Shown here piece by piece: positions 1-9,697 of a stretch of DNA of 34,278 nt (positions are counted from its first letter, which is position 1; each line of letters opens with the position of its first letter). The notes below the pieces were generated by a model. It did not search any database and was not told where the DNA came from. It was given only the letters and a program-made list of their open reading frames with translations. Where the stretch lies: NCBI GenBank assembly GCA_016200345.1, contig JACQEX010000015.1, positions 1 through 34,278 of the forward strand, in the 5' to 3' direction. The DNA is from Nitrospinota bacterium. Its GTDB lineage: Bacteria; Nitrospinota_A; UBA7883; JACRGQ01. The translations under genes and the position numbers were made by a program.

Positions 1-4
1 CAAA

Positions 5-364
5 ATGAGTTCCAAAACGCTTCTGGTGATAATAGGCACAAACCCGTACGGCGGCTCCGACGCGGCCTGGAACGCCATCCGCCTCGCGCAGACGGCGTTG
101 GAAAGCGGCGACAAGGTCAGGATTTTTCTCATCAACGCCGGGGTGGACGCCGGAAGGAAAAACCTGACGCCGCCGGAGAATTTCTTTAACCTAGCGGAAA
201 TGCTTAAGGAGTGCGCCGGCAAAGGCGCGGAGATGAAATATTGCAAAACCTGCATTGACCGTTGCGGCATCGGTTCCGGTGACATGATTGACGAGATTCC
301 GGCCGGCTCGATGAAAATATTGCACGAATGGATAATGTCCTCCGACAAGGCGGTGACGTTTTGA
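5..364 (+). CDS. DsrE/DsrF-like sulfur-transfer family protein
   Basis: This 119-residue cytoplasmic protein has the DsrE/YchN fold pattern. It has an N-terminal beta strand (LLVIIGTNPYGG), an alpha/beta core, and a conserved cysteine segment near residues 78-88 (CKTCIDRCGI), where DsrE relatives carry the persulfide-bearing Cys. Family members relay sulfane sulfur or act as small accessory proteins in sulfur metabolism. This copy has three cysteines in a C-x2-C-x3-C arrangement. Its TGA stop overlaps the TTG start of the flavoprotein downstream, which implies coupled expression. The gene starts 5 bases into the window, so its upstream region and any earlier operon members are not visible. 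The family call is good; the specific role is inferred from the SQR-like neighbour. Confidence 0.8.
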   Translation: MSSKTLLVIIGTNPYGGSDAAWNAIRLAQTALESGDKVRIFLINAGVDAGRKNLTPPENFFNLAEMLKECAGKGAEMKYCKTCIDRCGIGSGDMIDEIPAGSMKILHEWIMSSDKAVTF

Positions 365-1578
365 GCGGCAAACGAATACTTGTGCTAGGCTCTTCCTTCG
401 GCGGCTACCACTGCGCCATGAACCTGCGCCGTCTGCTTGGCCGGGAACATACTGTGCGGGTGGTCTCCGCCAGCCCGGATTTTACTTTTTTCCCGTCACT
501 TCCCTGGGTCGTGGCCGGGACAAAAAAACCGGATTCGTTGCGGTTTGACGTCTCCGGCAATTTGAAAAAGGCGGGGATAGATTTTACCCGCGACACGATA
601 ACGAAAGTGGAACCGGGGAAGAACAAAGCGGTGGGCGTGGCCGGGGAATACGATTACGATTATCTCGTGGCCGCCACCGGTTCCGAGCTAGATTTTGCGG
701 CGGTGCCGGGGCTTGGGCCTGAAGCCGGGCACACCCACTCCATATTCGGCATAGAGCAGGCCGTTTCGGCACAAAAAGCGCTGGCAAGAGTGGTCGAGTC
801 CGGCTCCGGGACGCTTTCCTTTGGAAACGCGCAGGGGGCCTCGTGTCTCGGCCCGGTTTATGAGACGGCGATGTGCGTTGACAGCGTGCTCCGCAAAAAA
901 AAGGTCAGGAATCGTTTTAAAATTGTTCTTTTTACAAACGAGCCGAGCATCGGGCATTTCGGGGTAGGCGGTTTCGGGGCCATGACAAGAATGTTGGAGG
1001 ACGAGTTTGCCGACAGGGATATAGAGTATTTGGTGAACTCCAAGATTGCGGGGGTCACGCCGGAAAATATCGAGTTTGACGGCGGCGCAAAAATAAAAAA
1101 CGATTTCTGCCTAACGGTTCCCGCGTTTTACGGAAGCCACGCCTATATGGAGGCGAAGGGGCTGGCGAACCCGCGCGGGTTCATTTTGACCGACGATTAT
1201 CTGGCGAACCAGGAGTATAAAAATATTTATGCCGTCGGCGTTTCGCTAGCAATCGCGCCCCCGGCGCCGACCCCCGTTCCCGTCGGAGTTCCCAAAACCG
1301 GTATGATGACGGAGGTGATGGCGAAGAAAGCCGCGCACAATATTTGGGCCGACATAAACAACCAAGAAAAAATCAGGGCCAAGGACTTCGGGGTTGTCTG
1401 CATAGCGGACGGCGGCGACACGGCGTTTTTCATCGGGGCGAAACCGTTGTTCTCCCCTAGAAACCGGTTAATCCACAAAAAAGGGATTCATTTCCATTGG
1501 ATGAAGGAGGCCTTTGAAAAATATTACATGGTGGCGTTGAGACACGGCCTGCCGTTTCCAAACCCAGATTTTTTATAA
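361..1578 (+). CDS. NAD(P)/FAD-dependent oxidoreductase, sulfide:quinone oxidoreductase-like
   Basis: This 405-residue flavoprotein would transfer electrons from sulfide (or polysulfide) to quinone if it is a true SQR. An N-terminal Rossmann motif GSSFGG lies at residues 10-15. Cys162 sits in the family motif GASCLGPVYE, and Cys347 sits in VVCIADGGDTAFF. From memory these match the two conserved redox cysteines of SQR; the third cysteine of some SQRs (near residue 128) is absent. The segment TPVPVGVPKTG near 304-314 is also SQR-like. I chose the TTG at 361 because it overlaps the upstream TGA, follows an AAGGCGGTG-like ribosome site, and puts the FAD motif at the usual distance from the N terminus. 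An ATG at 328 is possible but has no ribosome site. The partner DsrE gene supports a sulfur role. Confidence 0.8.
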   Translation: MSGKRILVLGSSFGGYHCAMNLRRLLGREHTVRVVSASPDFTFFPSLPWVVAGTKKPDSLRFDVSGNLKKAGIDFTRDTITKVEPGKNKAVGVAGEYDYDYLVAATGSELDFAAVPGLGPEAGHTHSIFGIEQAVSAQKALARVVESGSGTLSFGNAQGASCLGPVYETAMCVDSVLRKKKVRNRFKIVLFTNEPSIGHFGVGGFGAMTRMLEDEFADRDIEYLVNSKIAGVTPENIEFDGGAKIKNDFCLTVPAFYGSHAYMEAKGLANPRGFILTDDYLANQEYKNIYAVGVSLAIAPPAPTPVPVGVPKTGMMTEVMAKKAAHNIWADINNQEKIRAKDFGVVCIADGGDTAFFIGAKPLFSPRNRLIHKKGIHFHWMKEAFEKYYMVALRHGLPFPNPDFL

Positions 1579-1583
1579 CAGGG

Positions 1584-3563
1584 TTAGGCGTAGAGGATTT
1601 CGACTTTGCGTAGCTCCGAAATTTTGTCGCGGCACTCGGCGGCGCGCTCGAAATTAAGCTTTTGCGCCTCGTTTTTCATCTCGGACTCCAGTTTTCGTAT
1701 CAGGCGGGCGATTTCGTCCCTGCTGTGGTACTTGTGCTCCTCCTCGGCCACCACCGGGGTGTCGTCCGCGTGGGCGGACATGGTTTCGTAAATCCGTTTC
1801 TTTATCGTCTTGGGTGTTATTTTGTGCTCTTTGTTGTAGGCGATTTGAATCTTTCTGCGCCGCTCCATCTCGGCCATGGCCCTTTCCATGCTACCGGTAA
1901 TTTTATCCGCGTACATTATGACCAAACTTTCGGAGTTTCTTGCGGCGCGTCCGGCGGTTTGAATGAGCGACGTCTGCGAACGGAGGTACCCCTCCTTGTC
2001 CGCGTCCAAAATCGCCACAAGCGAGACCTCCGGCAGGTCCAGCCCCTCCCTTAAAAGGTTTATCCCGATTAGCGCGTCGAACTCGCCCAGCCTTAGCTCG
2101 CGCAATATCTCGGTTCTTTCAAGCGTCTCGATGTCGGAGTGCATGTATTTTACGCGGACGCCGGACTCCCTAAAATAATCGGTCAAGTCTTCGGCGAATC
2201 TTTTTGTGAGCGTTGTCACAAGCGTTCGCTCGTCTTTTGCGGCGCGCAGTTTAACCTCGTGAATCAGGTCGTCCACCTGGCCCGAAACGGGGCGGACCGA
2301 TACCGGAGGATCCACCAGCCCGGTGGGGCGTATGACAAGCTCGGTCACGCGCCCGCCCACTTTCTTTAACTCGTAGTCCCCCGGTGTGGCCGAGACGTAT
2401 ATCCTCTGTTTCCCGTCCTTTTCGAACTCGTCAAAACTTAGCGGCCTGTTGTCCAGCGCGGACGGAAGGCGGAACCCGTACCGGACGAGGGTTTCTTTTC
2501 GCGCCCTGTCGCCGGCGTGCATTCCCCTCAACTGGCCGATGGAGACGTGGCTTTCGTCAATTATCACGAGCGAGTCGGCGGGAAAATAATCGAGCAGGGT
2601 GGGGGGCGGCTCTCCGGCCTTCCTGCCGGTGAGGTAGCGCGAGTAGTTTTCGATTCCGTTGCAGTAGCCGGTCTCCTTCATCATCTCCAGGTCGAACATC
2701 GTCCTTTGTTCCAGCCGCTGGCACTCCACAAGGCGGTTCTCGCGCCTGTGCTCCTCCGCGGTCATTATCAGTTCCCTGCGTATGCTCTCCATCGCCTTTT
2801 CGAGTATTTCGGGGGTGGTGACGTAATGGCTGGCGGGGTAGACCACCGCCTTTGTCAGTTTTTGCGACGCGTCCCCTGTTATCGGGTCAATGCGGGACAT
2901 GGAGTCAATCTCGTCGCCGAAGAACTCTATTCTCAATCCCGTTTCAGACTCGTAGATGGGGATTATTTCGAGCACGTCGCCGTTTACCCTGAAAGTTCCG
3001 CGCGCGAAGTCTATGTTGTTTCTTTCGTATTGCATGGCTACTAGGCGTTCCACCAAGTCGTCGCGCCCGATTTTTTGCCCCGTCGCCAGCCGCGTCATCA
3101 TCCCGTAATAGGTGTCGGGCGAGCCGATGCCGTATATGCACGACACGGAGGCGACTATCAGCACGTCACGCCGCTCCAAAAGCGAGCGGGTGGCGGAGTG
3201 GCGGAGTTTTTCTATTTCGTCGTTGATGGCGGAGTCTTTTTCGATAAACGTGTCGGATTTTGGAAGGTACGCCTCGGGCTGGTAGTAGTCGTAATAACTT
3301 ACGAAATACTCCACGGCATTTTCGGGGAAGAAAAACTTAAACTCGTTATAAAGCTGTGCGGCGAGCGTTTTGTTGGGCGCGAAGACGAGAGTGGGCTTTT
3401 GCACGCGTTCGATGACGTTTGCCAGCGTGAATGTTTTGCCGGAGCCGGTCACGCCGAGCAGAACCTGGTCGGAGACGCCCTTCGACAAGTTTTTGGCGAG
3501 CGTATCAATCGCGGCGGGCTGGTCCCCCTTCGGCTTGAAATCGCTGTTGAGCTTAAATTCCAT
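1584..3563 (-). CDS. uvrB: excinuclease ABC subunit UvrB
   Basis: UvrB is the damage-verifying helicase-like subunit of nucleotide excision repair; it is loaded by UvrA and recruits UvrC. The 659-residue product has Walker A GVTGSGKT at residues 37-44, the Tyr-rich beta-hairpin region [10 protein letters not shown] at 90-99, the DESH motif in the middle, helicase motifs V/VI ([13 protein letters not shown] and QTAGRAAR), and a C-terminal UVR motif of about 35 residues. Length is normal. The ATG at 3563 begins the standard [10 protein letters not shown] terminus; a further in-frame start at 3626 would add 21 atypical residues inside the neighbouring gene. The start overlaps the end of the upstream nucleotidyltransferase by 11 bases. 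The gene converges on the SQR gene with 5 bases between stops. No SOS box could be assessed, because the promoter is presumably upstream of the overlapping partner. Confidence 0.97.
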   Translation of the reverse strand: MEFKLNSDFKPKGDQPAAIDTLAKNLSKGVSDQVLLGVTGSGKTFTLANVIERVQKPTLVFAPNKTLAAQLYNEFKFFFPENAVEYFVSYYDYYQPEAYLPKSDTFIEKDSAINDEIEKLRHSATRSLLERRDVLIVASVSCIYGIGSPDTYYGMMTRLATGQKIGRDDLVERLVAMQYERNNIDFARGTFRVNGDVLEIIPIYESETGLRIEFFGDEIDSMSRIDPITGDASQKLTKAVVYPASHYVTTPEILEKAMESIRRELIMTAEEHRRENRLVECQRLEQRTMFDLEMMKETGYCNGIENYSRYLTGRKAGEPPPTLLDYFPADSLVIIDESHVSIGQLRGMHAGDRARKETLVRYGFRLPSALDNRPLSFDEFEKDGKQRIYVSATPGDYELKKVGGRVTELVIRPTGLVDPPVSVRPVSGQVDDLIHEVKLRAAKDERTLVTTLTKRFAEDLTDYFRESGVRVKYMHSDIETLERTEILRELRLGEFDALIGINLLREGLDLPEVSLVAILDADKEGYLRSQTSLIQTAGRAARNSESLVIMYADKITGSMERAMAEMERRRKIQIAYNKEHKITPKTIKKRIYETMSAHADDTPVVAEEEHKYHSRDEIARLIRKLESEMKNEAQKLNFERAAECRDKISELRKVEILYA

Positions 3564-4530
3564 TCTTCCGAATCCCCTCGGCGAACCGCTTTTGGAGCGC
3601 CATCCACTCGTCGTACCTTTTCCCAATAACCCGGAGGTTCCCCGGTTTGTCCACGTCCACGGCGGCGCCGCCGAGCGTGGTGACCACCATTTTCACGCGC
3701 GCCCCCAAGAAATGCGATACGACGTCCTCAACGCGAGTGTAAGTTATGTCCGTGCTTAGGCGGGAGGCGAGCCCCTTTAGGCCGCCTTTTCCGCTCCACA
3801 TGGCGAGGTACATCCTAAGCAACCCGACCCAGTCGCGAAATCCCATGTTGCGTTTGTAAAGGCCGAGCGCGAGCGCGAAGATGTTCTTTATCTTTTTCAG
3901 GTGGCGTATCTTGTAAAACTCGTCTAGATCCTGCCTATTTTTTATTTTCAGCGGTTTTGCCAGGTGCATGTTGTTCACCCTTAGGTTTCCCTCAACAAAG
4001 TGGACGTAGGCGAGCGAAATGCCGAGTTTAAGCCCCTTGGTGCGATAGTGGGCGAGAACCGTGTCCGGCGTCATGCCTATGCAATAGTCGTATTTGCCCA
4101 AATCGCAATTATCCAAAAATTGCCCCACCTCGTCCGTCGTCAACAAAGGCGCGTCCCCCGAGACCGCAAAAATTGCGCGTTCGGCAATCTCCGGGTTCTC
4201 CAGATCCTTGTCGTTCTTGGCGCCAACGGAGTCGCGAAACGCCAGCATGAGGTTGTTCACCAGGCTGTCGGCCTCCTGAAGGACAACGACCTCTTTAGGA
4301 AAGCGGCCCCCTGCCTTTGAAATCTCGTTCTCTATTACGGATTTTGGGCCGACTACGTAAATCCTTCGAAATCTGTCCGCCTGCATGAGTGCGGACAACG
4401 CGTGATAGAACAATGGCTTTCCGCGTACTTTTAAAAGGTTTTTATTAATTTGTTTTAGTCCGCGCCATTTGCACAATCCGCCGGCCATTACCACCGCGTC
4501 CAACGGCGGCCTGTTTTCCAAATGTCCCAT
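3553..4530 (-). CDS. MobA-like NTP transferase domain protein
   Basis: This 325-residue protein has an N-terminal GT-A/nucleotidyltransferase domain. The nucleotide loop reads [16 protein letters not shown] (about 12-27), a Lys follows in [15 protein letters not shown], and a metal-binding-like SGDAPLL lies near 148-154. It resembles the MobA-like NTP transferases annotated only as nucleotidyltransferase family proteins; molybdopterin guanylyltransferase activity is not implied. The C-terminal half (about 190-325) is a helical, basic extension I do not recognise. Its end overlaps the uvrB start by 11 bases, so the two are probably co-transcribed with this gene first. The start at 4530 lies about 8 bases downstream of an AAAGGG-like site. 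Substrate unknown. Confidence 0.75.
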   Translation of the reverse strand: MGHLENRPPLDAVVMAGGLCKWRGLKQINKNLLKVRGKPLFYHALSALMQADRFRRIYVVGPKSVIENEISKAGGRFPKEVVVLQEADSLVNNLMLAFRDSVGAKNDKDLENPEIAERAIFAVSGDAPLLTTDEVGQFLDNCDLGKYDYCIGMTPDTVLAHYRTKGLKLGISLAYVHFVEGNLRVNNMHLAKPLKIKNRQDLDEFYKIRHLKKIKNIFALALGLYKRNMGFRDWVGLLRMYLAMWSGKGGLKGLASRLSTDITYTRVEDVVSHFLGARVKMVVTTLGGAAVDVDKPGNLRVIGKRYDEWMALQKRFAEGIRKNGI

Positions 4531-4664
4531 GCCCCCATTTTACCCTTTTTGTAGGGGGAATTTAGCCATCTTTTGGTTTAATGTGGTAACATAAGTTGCA
4601 TCGGATAGAATCTTGATAATCTGTCTGTCAAACGTGGGCTATTCATTTAGGTTGGGAAATAATT

Positions 4665-7600
4665 ATGAGGCGATGTATTTCGTCCTTATTTTTGAGTCAC
4701 AGGTCATTGGTCTTATTGGTCATGACCGTTCTTTTACCTTTTGCCTGGCTCGGCGAGGCGGAAACCTCTCTTCCTCAGTTAACCCAGTCCGAACTGCAAT
4801 GGCTTACGGCTCACCCAAAGATCGTTGTCGGGACGGTTCCGGATTGGGAACCGATTAGCATGCGCAATAAGAACGGGGATTTGTCCGGCATGGCGGACAG
4901 CTACAAAAACCTGATAGAGACTAAACTGCCTGTTACGTTTGTGCTTGCCCCGGAATTGCCGTGGGAAAAAGTGCTTGACGACGCCAAGGATAAAAAGATT
5001 GACGCTGTCCTTCTTTTGGGAAGAACGGACGAGCGCGACAAATATCTTCTATTCACGGATGTTCTTGTTGACCTCCCTTACGTAATCATCACTAGCGCGG
5101 AGAATCGTTCGATAAGGGGGGAGCGCGATTTGCCGGGCCGGAGGGTGTCGGTTCGCAGTAAATTTGTCTCTCAGGAGTGGTTGGAAAGCGAATTTCCGGA
5201 CGCGGCGCTTTTTCCAAAGGAAACGACGTTGCTGGCGTTGGACGCCGTCCTTACCGGCGAGGTTGACGCGTATGTAGGGTCAATGGCGGACGCGGTGGAG
5301 ACAATCGGCAAAAACCGAATCGGAAACTTAAGGGTTTCGGCCAGAACTTCGTTCGTCAACCATTTGCGAATCGGCGTTCGAAAAGACTGGCCAGAACTGG
5401 CGTCCGTCTTAAACAAGGCCATAAGGGATATTTCTCCCAAAGAGCATAACGCCATTTGGAATCTTTGGGTTCCTTTTCATCATGAATGGCCGGACTCAAG
5501 AATCGTTTACGCGCTCGTCGCCTGTCTTGCCGCAATCGTAATTGTGGGGCTATATTTTTACGCGGCCCGACTTAGAAAAGTGGATAAGGAACTTAAGGAT
5601 GTTACTCGAAGGCTGACGATTTTGAGCGGATGCAACCAACTGCTCCTCAAAAACCTTGACGAACAAACATTTCTCCATTCCACCGTTCAAATCATCAAGG
5701 ATTTGGGCGGCTATGAGTTCGTCCATGTATACGGGCCGCCAACCGCCACGACTTATTTTCACGGCCTTGACGGGACGCTTCCAACGCAGGAGACTATGGC
5801 CGACTGCCCGTGCAACAAGGCCTTTTCGGAAAATAAAACCGTGATTGTTAACGACATTTTGCAATATGACGAAAAGAGCCGTTGGAGGGACGTCGCGTTA
5901 AAAAACGGATGTAAATCCGCCATAATGCTTCCAGTTATGTTTTCAGAAAAAACAGACGCGGTTTTGAGCATTTACTCCGTCACTCCCGGAATGTTTTCCG
6001 ACAAAGAAATAGCAATATTGGAGGAATTGGCCCAGGACCTTTCACTCGGGGTTAGAACCACCCGCGAGAGGGAGAGGGGGATTGCCATAGCCCGGCGGGT
6101 GCGGGAGAGCGAGGTAGGGTTCCGCTCCCTGGTCGAAACCGCCACCGACGCGATTATATCCGTTGATTCTTCCGGCATGGTCACGTTCTGGAATTCAAGC
6201 GCGGCAAAAATGTTCGGTTACGCCGCCGACGAGGTAATCGGCAAAAACTTGGTCGTAATAATTCCGGAGCGCCACCGAGCCTTGCACAGAGCGGGGTTGG
6301 AAAGCGTGGCGTCTGGCGGCGTTAGAAAAATTATAGGCGCCACCGTGGCCACAGAGGGACTGAAAAAAGGCGGGGACGAATTTCCCGTCGAATTGACCTT
6401 GGCGACATGGGAGGTGGACGGGGAGAAGTTTTTTACCGCCATCATCCGCGACATATCCGAACGCAAGATGGCCGAGGAGTCCTTGAGAAAAAGCCAGGAG
6501 GATTTCAAGCAGATAATAAAAAACTCCTCTGTTGCCATGGCTTTGACCGACGCGGACGAGAAGGTGCTTCTTCTTAACGGAAAATTTGTTGAGTTGTTTG
6601 GATACGATGAATCCGATATTCCCAATGTGGAGGCGTGGTGGCCCCTGGCCTATCCCGACCCGAAATACCGCGAAGACGTCAAGGCGGTTTGGAACGAGCG
6701 GGTCAATGCCGTAATTTGCGACAAGGCGGTTTTTGTGCCCATGGAAACGTCTGTTGTTTGCAAAGACGGCGGGAAACGCGTGATTAACATCAACTTTTCC
6801 TATATCGGAAACAGGGGGTTGACGGTGTTTTACGACCTGACGAAGCGAAAGGCGATGGAGGACGAAATATTGGCAAGCCACAAAATGTTGGCAAACGCCC
6901 AAGAACTTGCCAACATGGGACACTGGGATATGGACGTCATAACCGGAAAGGGAACATGGTCGGACGGTTCGTTTAAAATATTTGGTTTGGAGCCGGGAGC
7001 GTGGGAGCCTACCTTCGTAAAGTTTCTCGGCATGGTGCATCCCGATGACAGGAAATACATAGAACAGTGTATGAGGGACGTTTTGTCGGGCAAACTTTCC
7101 AAAGTTGAGTTCGACGCCCGCATAATTAGGCCGGACGGACAGGAACGAGTGATTCACGACAAACTCGAGGTAATATCCTACGCGGACGGCAAGCCGGTGA
7201 AAATAACCGGCGTCAACGTGGACATAACGGAGCGCAAGCGGTACGAGCGCAAACTTGAAATTGCAAACGATGATTTAAAGTCCGCGCTTGAGGAAATTCA
7301 AAGAGGCCGGGAATTTTTGATGCGTTCCGAAAAACTTGCGTCCGTGGGCACGCTTGCCGCGGGAGTGGCCCATGAGATATTGAATCCGCTTAACATCATT
7401 AGCACCGTCACCCAATTGATGCTTATGGACGAGCGTCGCGGGCGATTCCACGACAATCTAAAGGAAATAATGCTTCAAGTCGGGAGGGCGTCGAAAATTA
7501 CAAACAATCTGCGAATGTTCGCGCGCGAGAAGAAATTTGACTTGGGGCCTGTGGACGTCAACGCCCTTTTTGACCATACGGCGGGTCTGGTGGAGCATGA

Positions 7601-8051
7601 CATGTCTCTGGACAACATCTTTATCGAAAGACGGTACGATTCGGACATCAGCCTAGTAATGGCGGATTCGGACCAGCTTGCCCAGGTTTTTTTAAACCTG
7701 CTGACCAACGCCCGCGACGCGCTTAAGCCGGGGCGCGGGGGCGTAATAACCGTTTCTACAAAGGCTACGGACGACGGAGTTGAGTTCACCATGCGCGACA
7801 ACGGGCCGGGGATTCCGCCGGACGTTATGGATAGGATATTCGACCCGTTTTTTACCACTAAGGAACCGGGGGAGGGGACGGGTCTTGGACTCGCCATAAG
7901 TCACAGAATAATTGAAAACCATCGCGGAACGATAACGGTGGAAAGCGTGGATAACGCGGGAGCGTCGTTTAAAATTTTTCTGCCAAAAGAGTGTCCGCTC
8001 TCCAAGAAGCCGGATAAATTGAAAAATGCCTCTTTGAAAGGATTACAATGA
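4665..8051 (+). CDS. membrane sensor histidine kinase: SBP3-TM-GAF-PAS-PAS-PAS-HisKA-HATPase
   Basis: This 1128-residue sensor kinase has the following layout. Residues 13-30: signal or first membrane helix. About 40-265: periplasmic solute-binding domain of SBP_bac_3 type ([10 protein letters not shown], then [12 protein letters not shown]). 279-300: membrane helix. About 320-465: GAF-like domain. About 485-600, 612-730 and 742-860: three PAS/PAC units, two of them ending in DISERK- and DITERK-type linkers. About 885-950: HisKA with phospho-accepting His903 ([11 protein letters not shown]). About 960-1108: HATPase with N box [10 protein letters not shown] (Asn1015), G1 DNGPGI (1045-1050) and G2 [10 protein letters not shown]. 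It probably senses an amino-acid-like ligand outside and redox or small-molecule cues inside. It has no fused receiver. Its TGA overlaps the ATG of the receiver gene by 4 bases, so they are translationally coupled. Confidence 0.93.
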   Translation: MRRCISSLFLSHRSLVLLVMTVLLPFAWLGEAETSLPQLTQSELQWLTAHPKIVVGTVPDWEPISMRNKNGDLSGMADSYKNLIETKLPVTFVLAPELPWEKVLDDAKDKKIDAVLLLGRTDERDKYLLFTDVLVDLPYVIITSAENRSIRGERDLPGRRVSVRSKFVSQEWLESEFPDAALFPKETTLLALDAVLTGEVDAYVGSMADAVETIGKNRIGNLRVSARTSFVNHLRIGVRKDWPELASVLNKAIRDISPKEHNAIWNLWVPFHHEWPDSRIVYALVACLAAIVIVGLYFYAARLRKVDKELKDVTRRLTILSGCNQLLLKNLDEQTFLHSTVQIIKDLGGYEFVHVYGPPTATTYFHGLDGTLPTQETMADCPCNKAFSENKTVIVNDILQYDEKSRWRDVALKNGCKSAIMLPVMFSEKTDAVLSIYSVTPGMFSDKEIAILEELAQDLSLGVRTTRERERGIAIARRVRESEVGFRSLVETATDAIISVDSSGMVTFWNSSAAKMFGYAADEVIGKNLVVIIPERHRALHRAGLESVASGGVRKIIGATVATEGLKKGGDEFPVELTLATWEVDGEKFFTAIIRDISERKMAEESLRKSQEDFKQIIKNSSVAMALTDADEKVLLLNGKFVELFGYDESDIPNVEAWWPLAYPDPKYREDVKAVWNERVNAVICDKAVFVPMETSVVCKDGGKRVININFSYIGNRGLTVFYDLTKRKAMEDEILASHKMLANAQELANMGHWDMDVITGKGTWSDGSFKIFGLEPGAWEPTFVKFLGMVHPDDRKYIEQCMRDVLSGKLSKVEFDARIIRPDGQERVIHDKLEVISYADGKPVKITGVNVDITERKRYERKLEIANDDLKSALEEIQRGREFLMRSEKLASVGTLAAGVAHEILNPLNIISTVTQLMLMDERRGRFHDNLKEIMLQVGRASKITNNLRMFAREKKFDLGPVDVNALFDHTAGLVEHDMSLDNIFIERRYDSDISLVMADSDQLAQVFLNLLTNARDALKPGRGGVITVSTKATDDGVEFTMRDNGPGIPPDVMDRIFDPFFTTKEPGEGTGLGLAISHRIIENHRGTITVESVDNAGASFKIFLPKECPLSKKPDKLKNASLKGLQ

Positions 8052-8416
8052 ACAAAGACGTCAAAAAAATACTCGTTGTGGACGACGAATATTTTTTCTG
8101 CAAAATACTGGATAAATATCTTTCCCGACTTGGTTACGCCGTGATAATAAGCATGAACGGGGAACAGGCTTTAGAAATGATAGCGTTGGAAAAGCCTGAT
8201 TTGGTGACGTTGGATATTCGTATGCCGGGGGTGAACGGGTACGACATATTGGAAAAGCTGAGGCTTCACCAATCCCCGGTCAAGATCGTGGTGATTAGCG
8301 CAATAGACACTCCCGAAATGGAGGCTCAGATGAAGGCGGCCGGCGCCAGCGCGGTTTTTTTAAAACCGGTGGAACTGGAAGAAATTGGGCGCGTGGTCAA
8401 GGAACTTATCGGGTAG
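8048..8416 (+). CDS. single-domain response regulator (receiver only)
   Basis: This 122-residue stand-alone receiver has acidic pocket Asp12-Asp13, phospho-acceptor Asp56 (LVTLDIRMPG), a switch Ser at 84 (ISAIDT) and Lys106 (FLKP). It has no output domain, so it acts by protein interaction or as a phosphate shuttle in a relay. An AAAGGA ribosome site lies in the last codons of the kinase gene, and the ATGA overlap ties it to that kinase. It resembles the receiver-only protein at 9698 in two blocks, EKPDLxTLDxRMPGxNG and SAIDT, which suggests duplication inside the operon. Confidence 0.93.
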   Translation: MNKDVKKILVVDDEYFFCKILDKYLSRLGYAVIISMNGEQALEMIALEKPDLVTLDIRMPGVNGYDILEKLRLHQSPVKIVVISAIDTPEMEAQMKAAGASAVFLKPVELEEIGRVVKELIG

Positions 8417-8424
8417 GGGGCCTT

Positions 8425-9657
8425 ATGGCGGAAACAATATTGGTGGTGGACGACGAGAAGAGGGAGGCCGAAATGATGGCCTTGTTCCTAAAGAAAAAGG
8501 GGTTCGTGGTTTATGTGGCCTACTCCGGAATCGCCGCGTTGGTGAATGTTAAACAGTACCGCCCCGAGGTCGTGGTCATGGACATAAAAATGCCGGGGAT
8601 GAGCGGTTCGGAGTGTCTGCCCCAGATAAAAAATAATTTCCAGACTACGGAGGTTGTAATGGCCACCGCCGTTGGCGACACCGAGACGGCCATAGGCTGT
8701 ATGAAGGCCGGGGCCTTTGGCTACCTTCTAAAGCCGATAAACTTGGAGGCCCTATACGATGAAATCGGAAGGGCGCTTGAGCATCGCGCGCTTGTCATTA
8801 AGGTGGAAGATTACCAAAAGAACCTGGAAAAAATGGTGGGCGAGCGAACAGCCGAAATAACCCAGCTCAACCAACGACTCAAGGAAAATTTCCTGACGTC
8901 CGTAAGGATGCTTATCAGCCTTTTGGAAACATACGACGCCTACATCGGCTCGCACCTTAGAAGGGTCGCGCAACTGGCCGGCGAGATGGCGCGCGGCATG
9001 AAACTGCCGCCGAAGGACGTGTCCGCCATAGAGCTTGCCGGACTGCTACACGACGTCGGCACTGTGGCCCTTCCGCCCCGACTGCGAACCGCCAACTTTT
9101 CGGAGCTTACCCCGGACGAGATAACGACGGTAAAACAACACCCGGTGTTGGCCCAAAGCATCATGGAGAATTCCGAGGAACTTGCGCTGTCCGCGCAATT
9201 CGTCCGCAGGCATCTGGAGCATTTGGACGGAACCGGGTTCCCCGACGGAATAAAGGACGCGCAAATACCCGTGGGCGCCAGGATTTTGGCCGTTGCCAAT
9301 ACGTACGACGAACTTGTTTTTCGAAGGAGATTCACTAACGAAGCCCTCGCCACCGAGGCCGATAAAACCTCGTTTGCCGTTTCCAGAATTGAAAAGCTTG
9401 CCGGAAAAAGTCTCGACGGCACGTTAACGGGTTTCCTTACTGATGCGGTGGAGCGTATTCGTCTTAGGGCCATTAACGCGACGGTTGTCGGCATAGACAG
9501 CCTAAAACCCGGAATGAAGCTTGCCGAGGACGTGAAAACAGCCGAGGGACTCTTGCTCCTGTCGAAAGGGTTCCAAATTTCATCCAAACATGTTGACGAA
9601 TTACGGCGTTATCTCGAAAGGCGGTTGATAGGCGGGAAGTTTTATGTCCAAAAATAA
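8425..9657 (+). CDS. response regulator with receiver and HD-GYP-type domain (degenerate GYP)
   Basis: This 410-residue RpfG-type protein has a receiver at residues 1-120 (Asp9-Asp10, acceptor Asp53, Lys103), a coiled linker at about 128-155, and an HD-GYP-like domain at about 158-340. Active-site landmarks are His177 (SHLRRVAQLA), His209-Asp210 (LLHDVG) and His239 (KQHP). The signature strand reads HLEHLDGTGFPDG (263-275) where the family usually has HHE-x2-DGxGYP. The second His is thus Leu, the Tyr is Phe, and the later Asp-x2-Tyr-Asp segment reads NTYDEL. A C-terminal segment (about 350-410) resembles the extension of other HD-GYP regulators. Canonical members hydrolyse c-di-GMP; activity here is uncertain. 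It starts 8 bases after the preceding receiver stop, behind a GGGGG site. Confidence 0.88.
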   Translation: MAETILVVDDEKREAEMMALFLKKKGFVVYVAYSGIAALVNVKQYRPEVVVMDIKMPGMSGSECLPQIKNNFQTTEVVMATAVGDTETAIGCMKAGAFGYLLKPINLEALYDEIGRALEHRALVIKVEDYQKNLEKMVGERTAEITQLNQRLKENFLTSVRMLISLLETYDAYIGSHLRRVAQLAGEMARGMKLPPKDVSAIELAGLLHDVGTVALPPRLRTANFSELTPDEITTVKQHPVLAQSIMENSEELALSAQFVRRHLEHLDGTGFPDGIKDAQIPVGARILAVANTYDELVFRRRFTNEALATEADKTSFAVSRIEKLAGKSLDGTLTGFLTDAVERIRLRAINATVVGIDSLKPGMKLAEDVKTAEGLLLLSKGFQISSKHVDELRRYLERRLIGGKFYVQK

Positions 9658-9697
9658 CTTTTTAAAGAATTCATAGCCAGCATAGAGGAGGAAGAAA

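Noticed and set aside
4575-4612. GG...GC pattern upstream of the kinase gene resembling a sigma-54 promoter
   Set aside because: There are 11 bases between the GG and GC instead of the required 10, and the -24 element is not TGGCAC.
6195-7157. Long minus-strand open frame (320 codons) inside the histidine kinase gene
   Set aside because: It is antisense to conserved PAS domains and its translation is composition-biased with no motif; a shadow frame.
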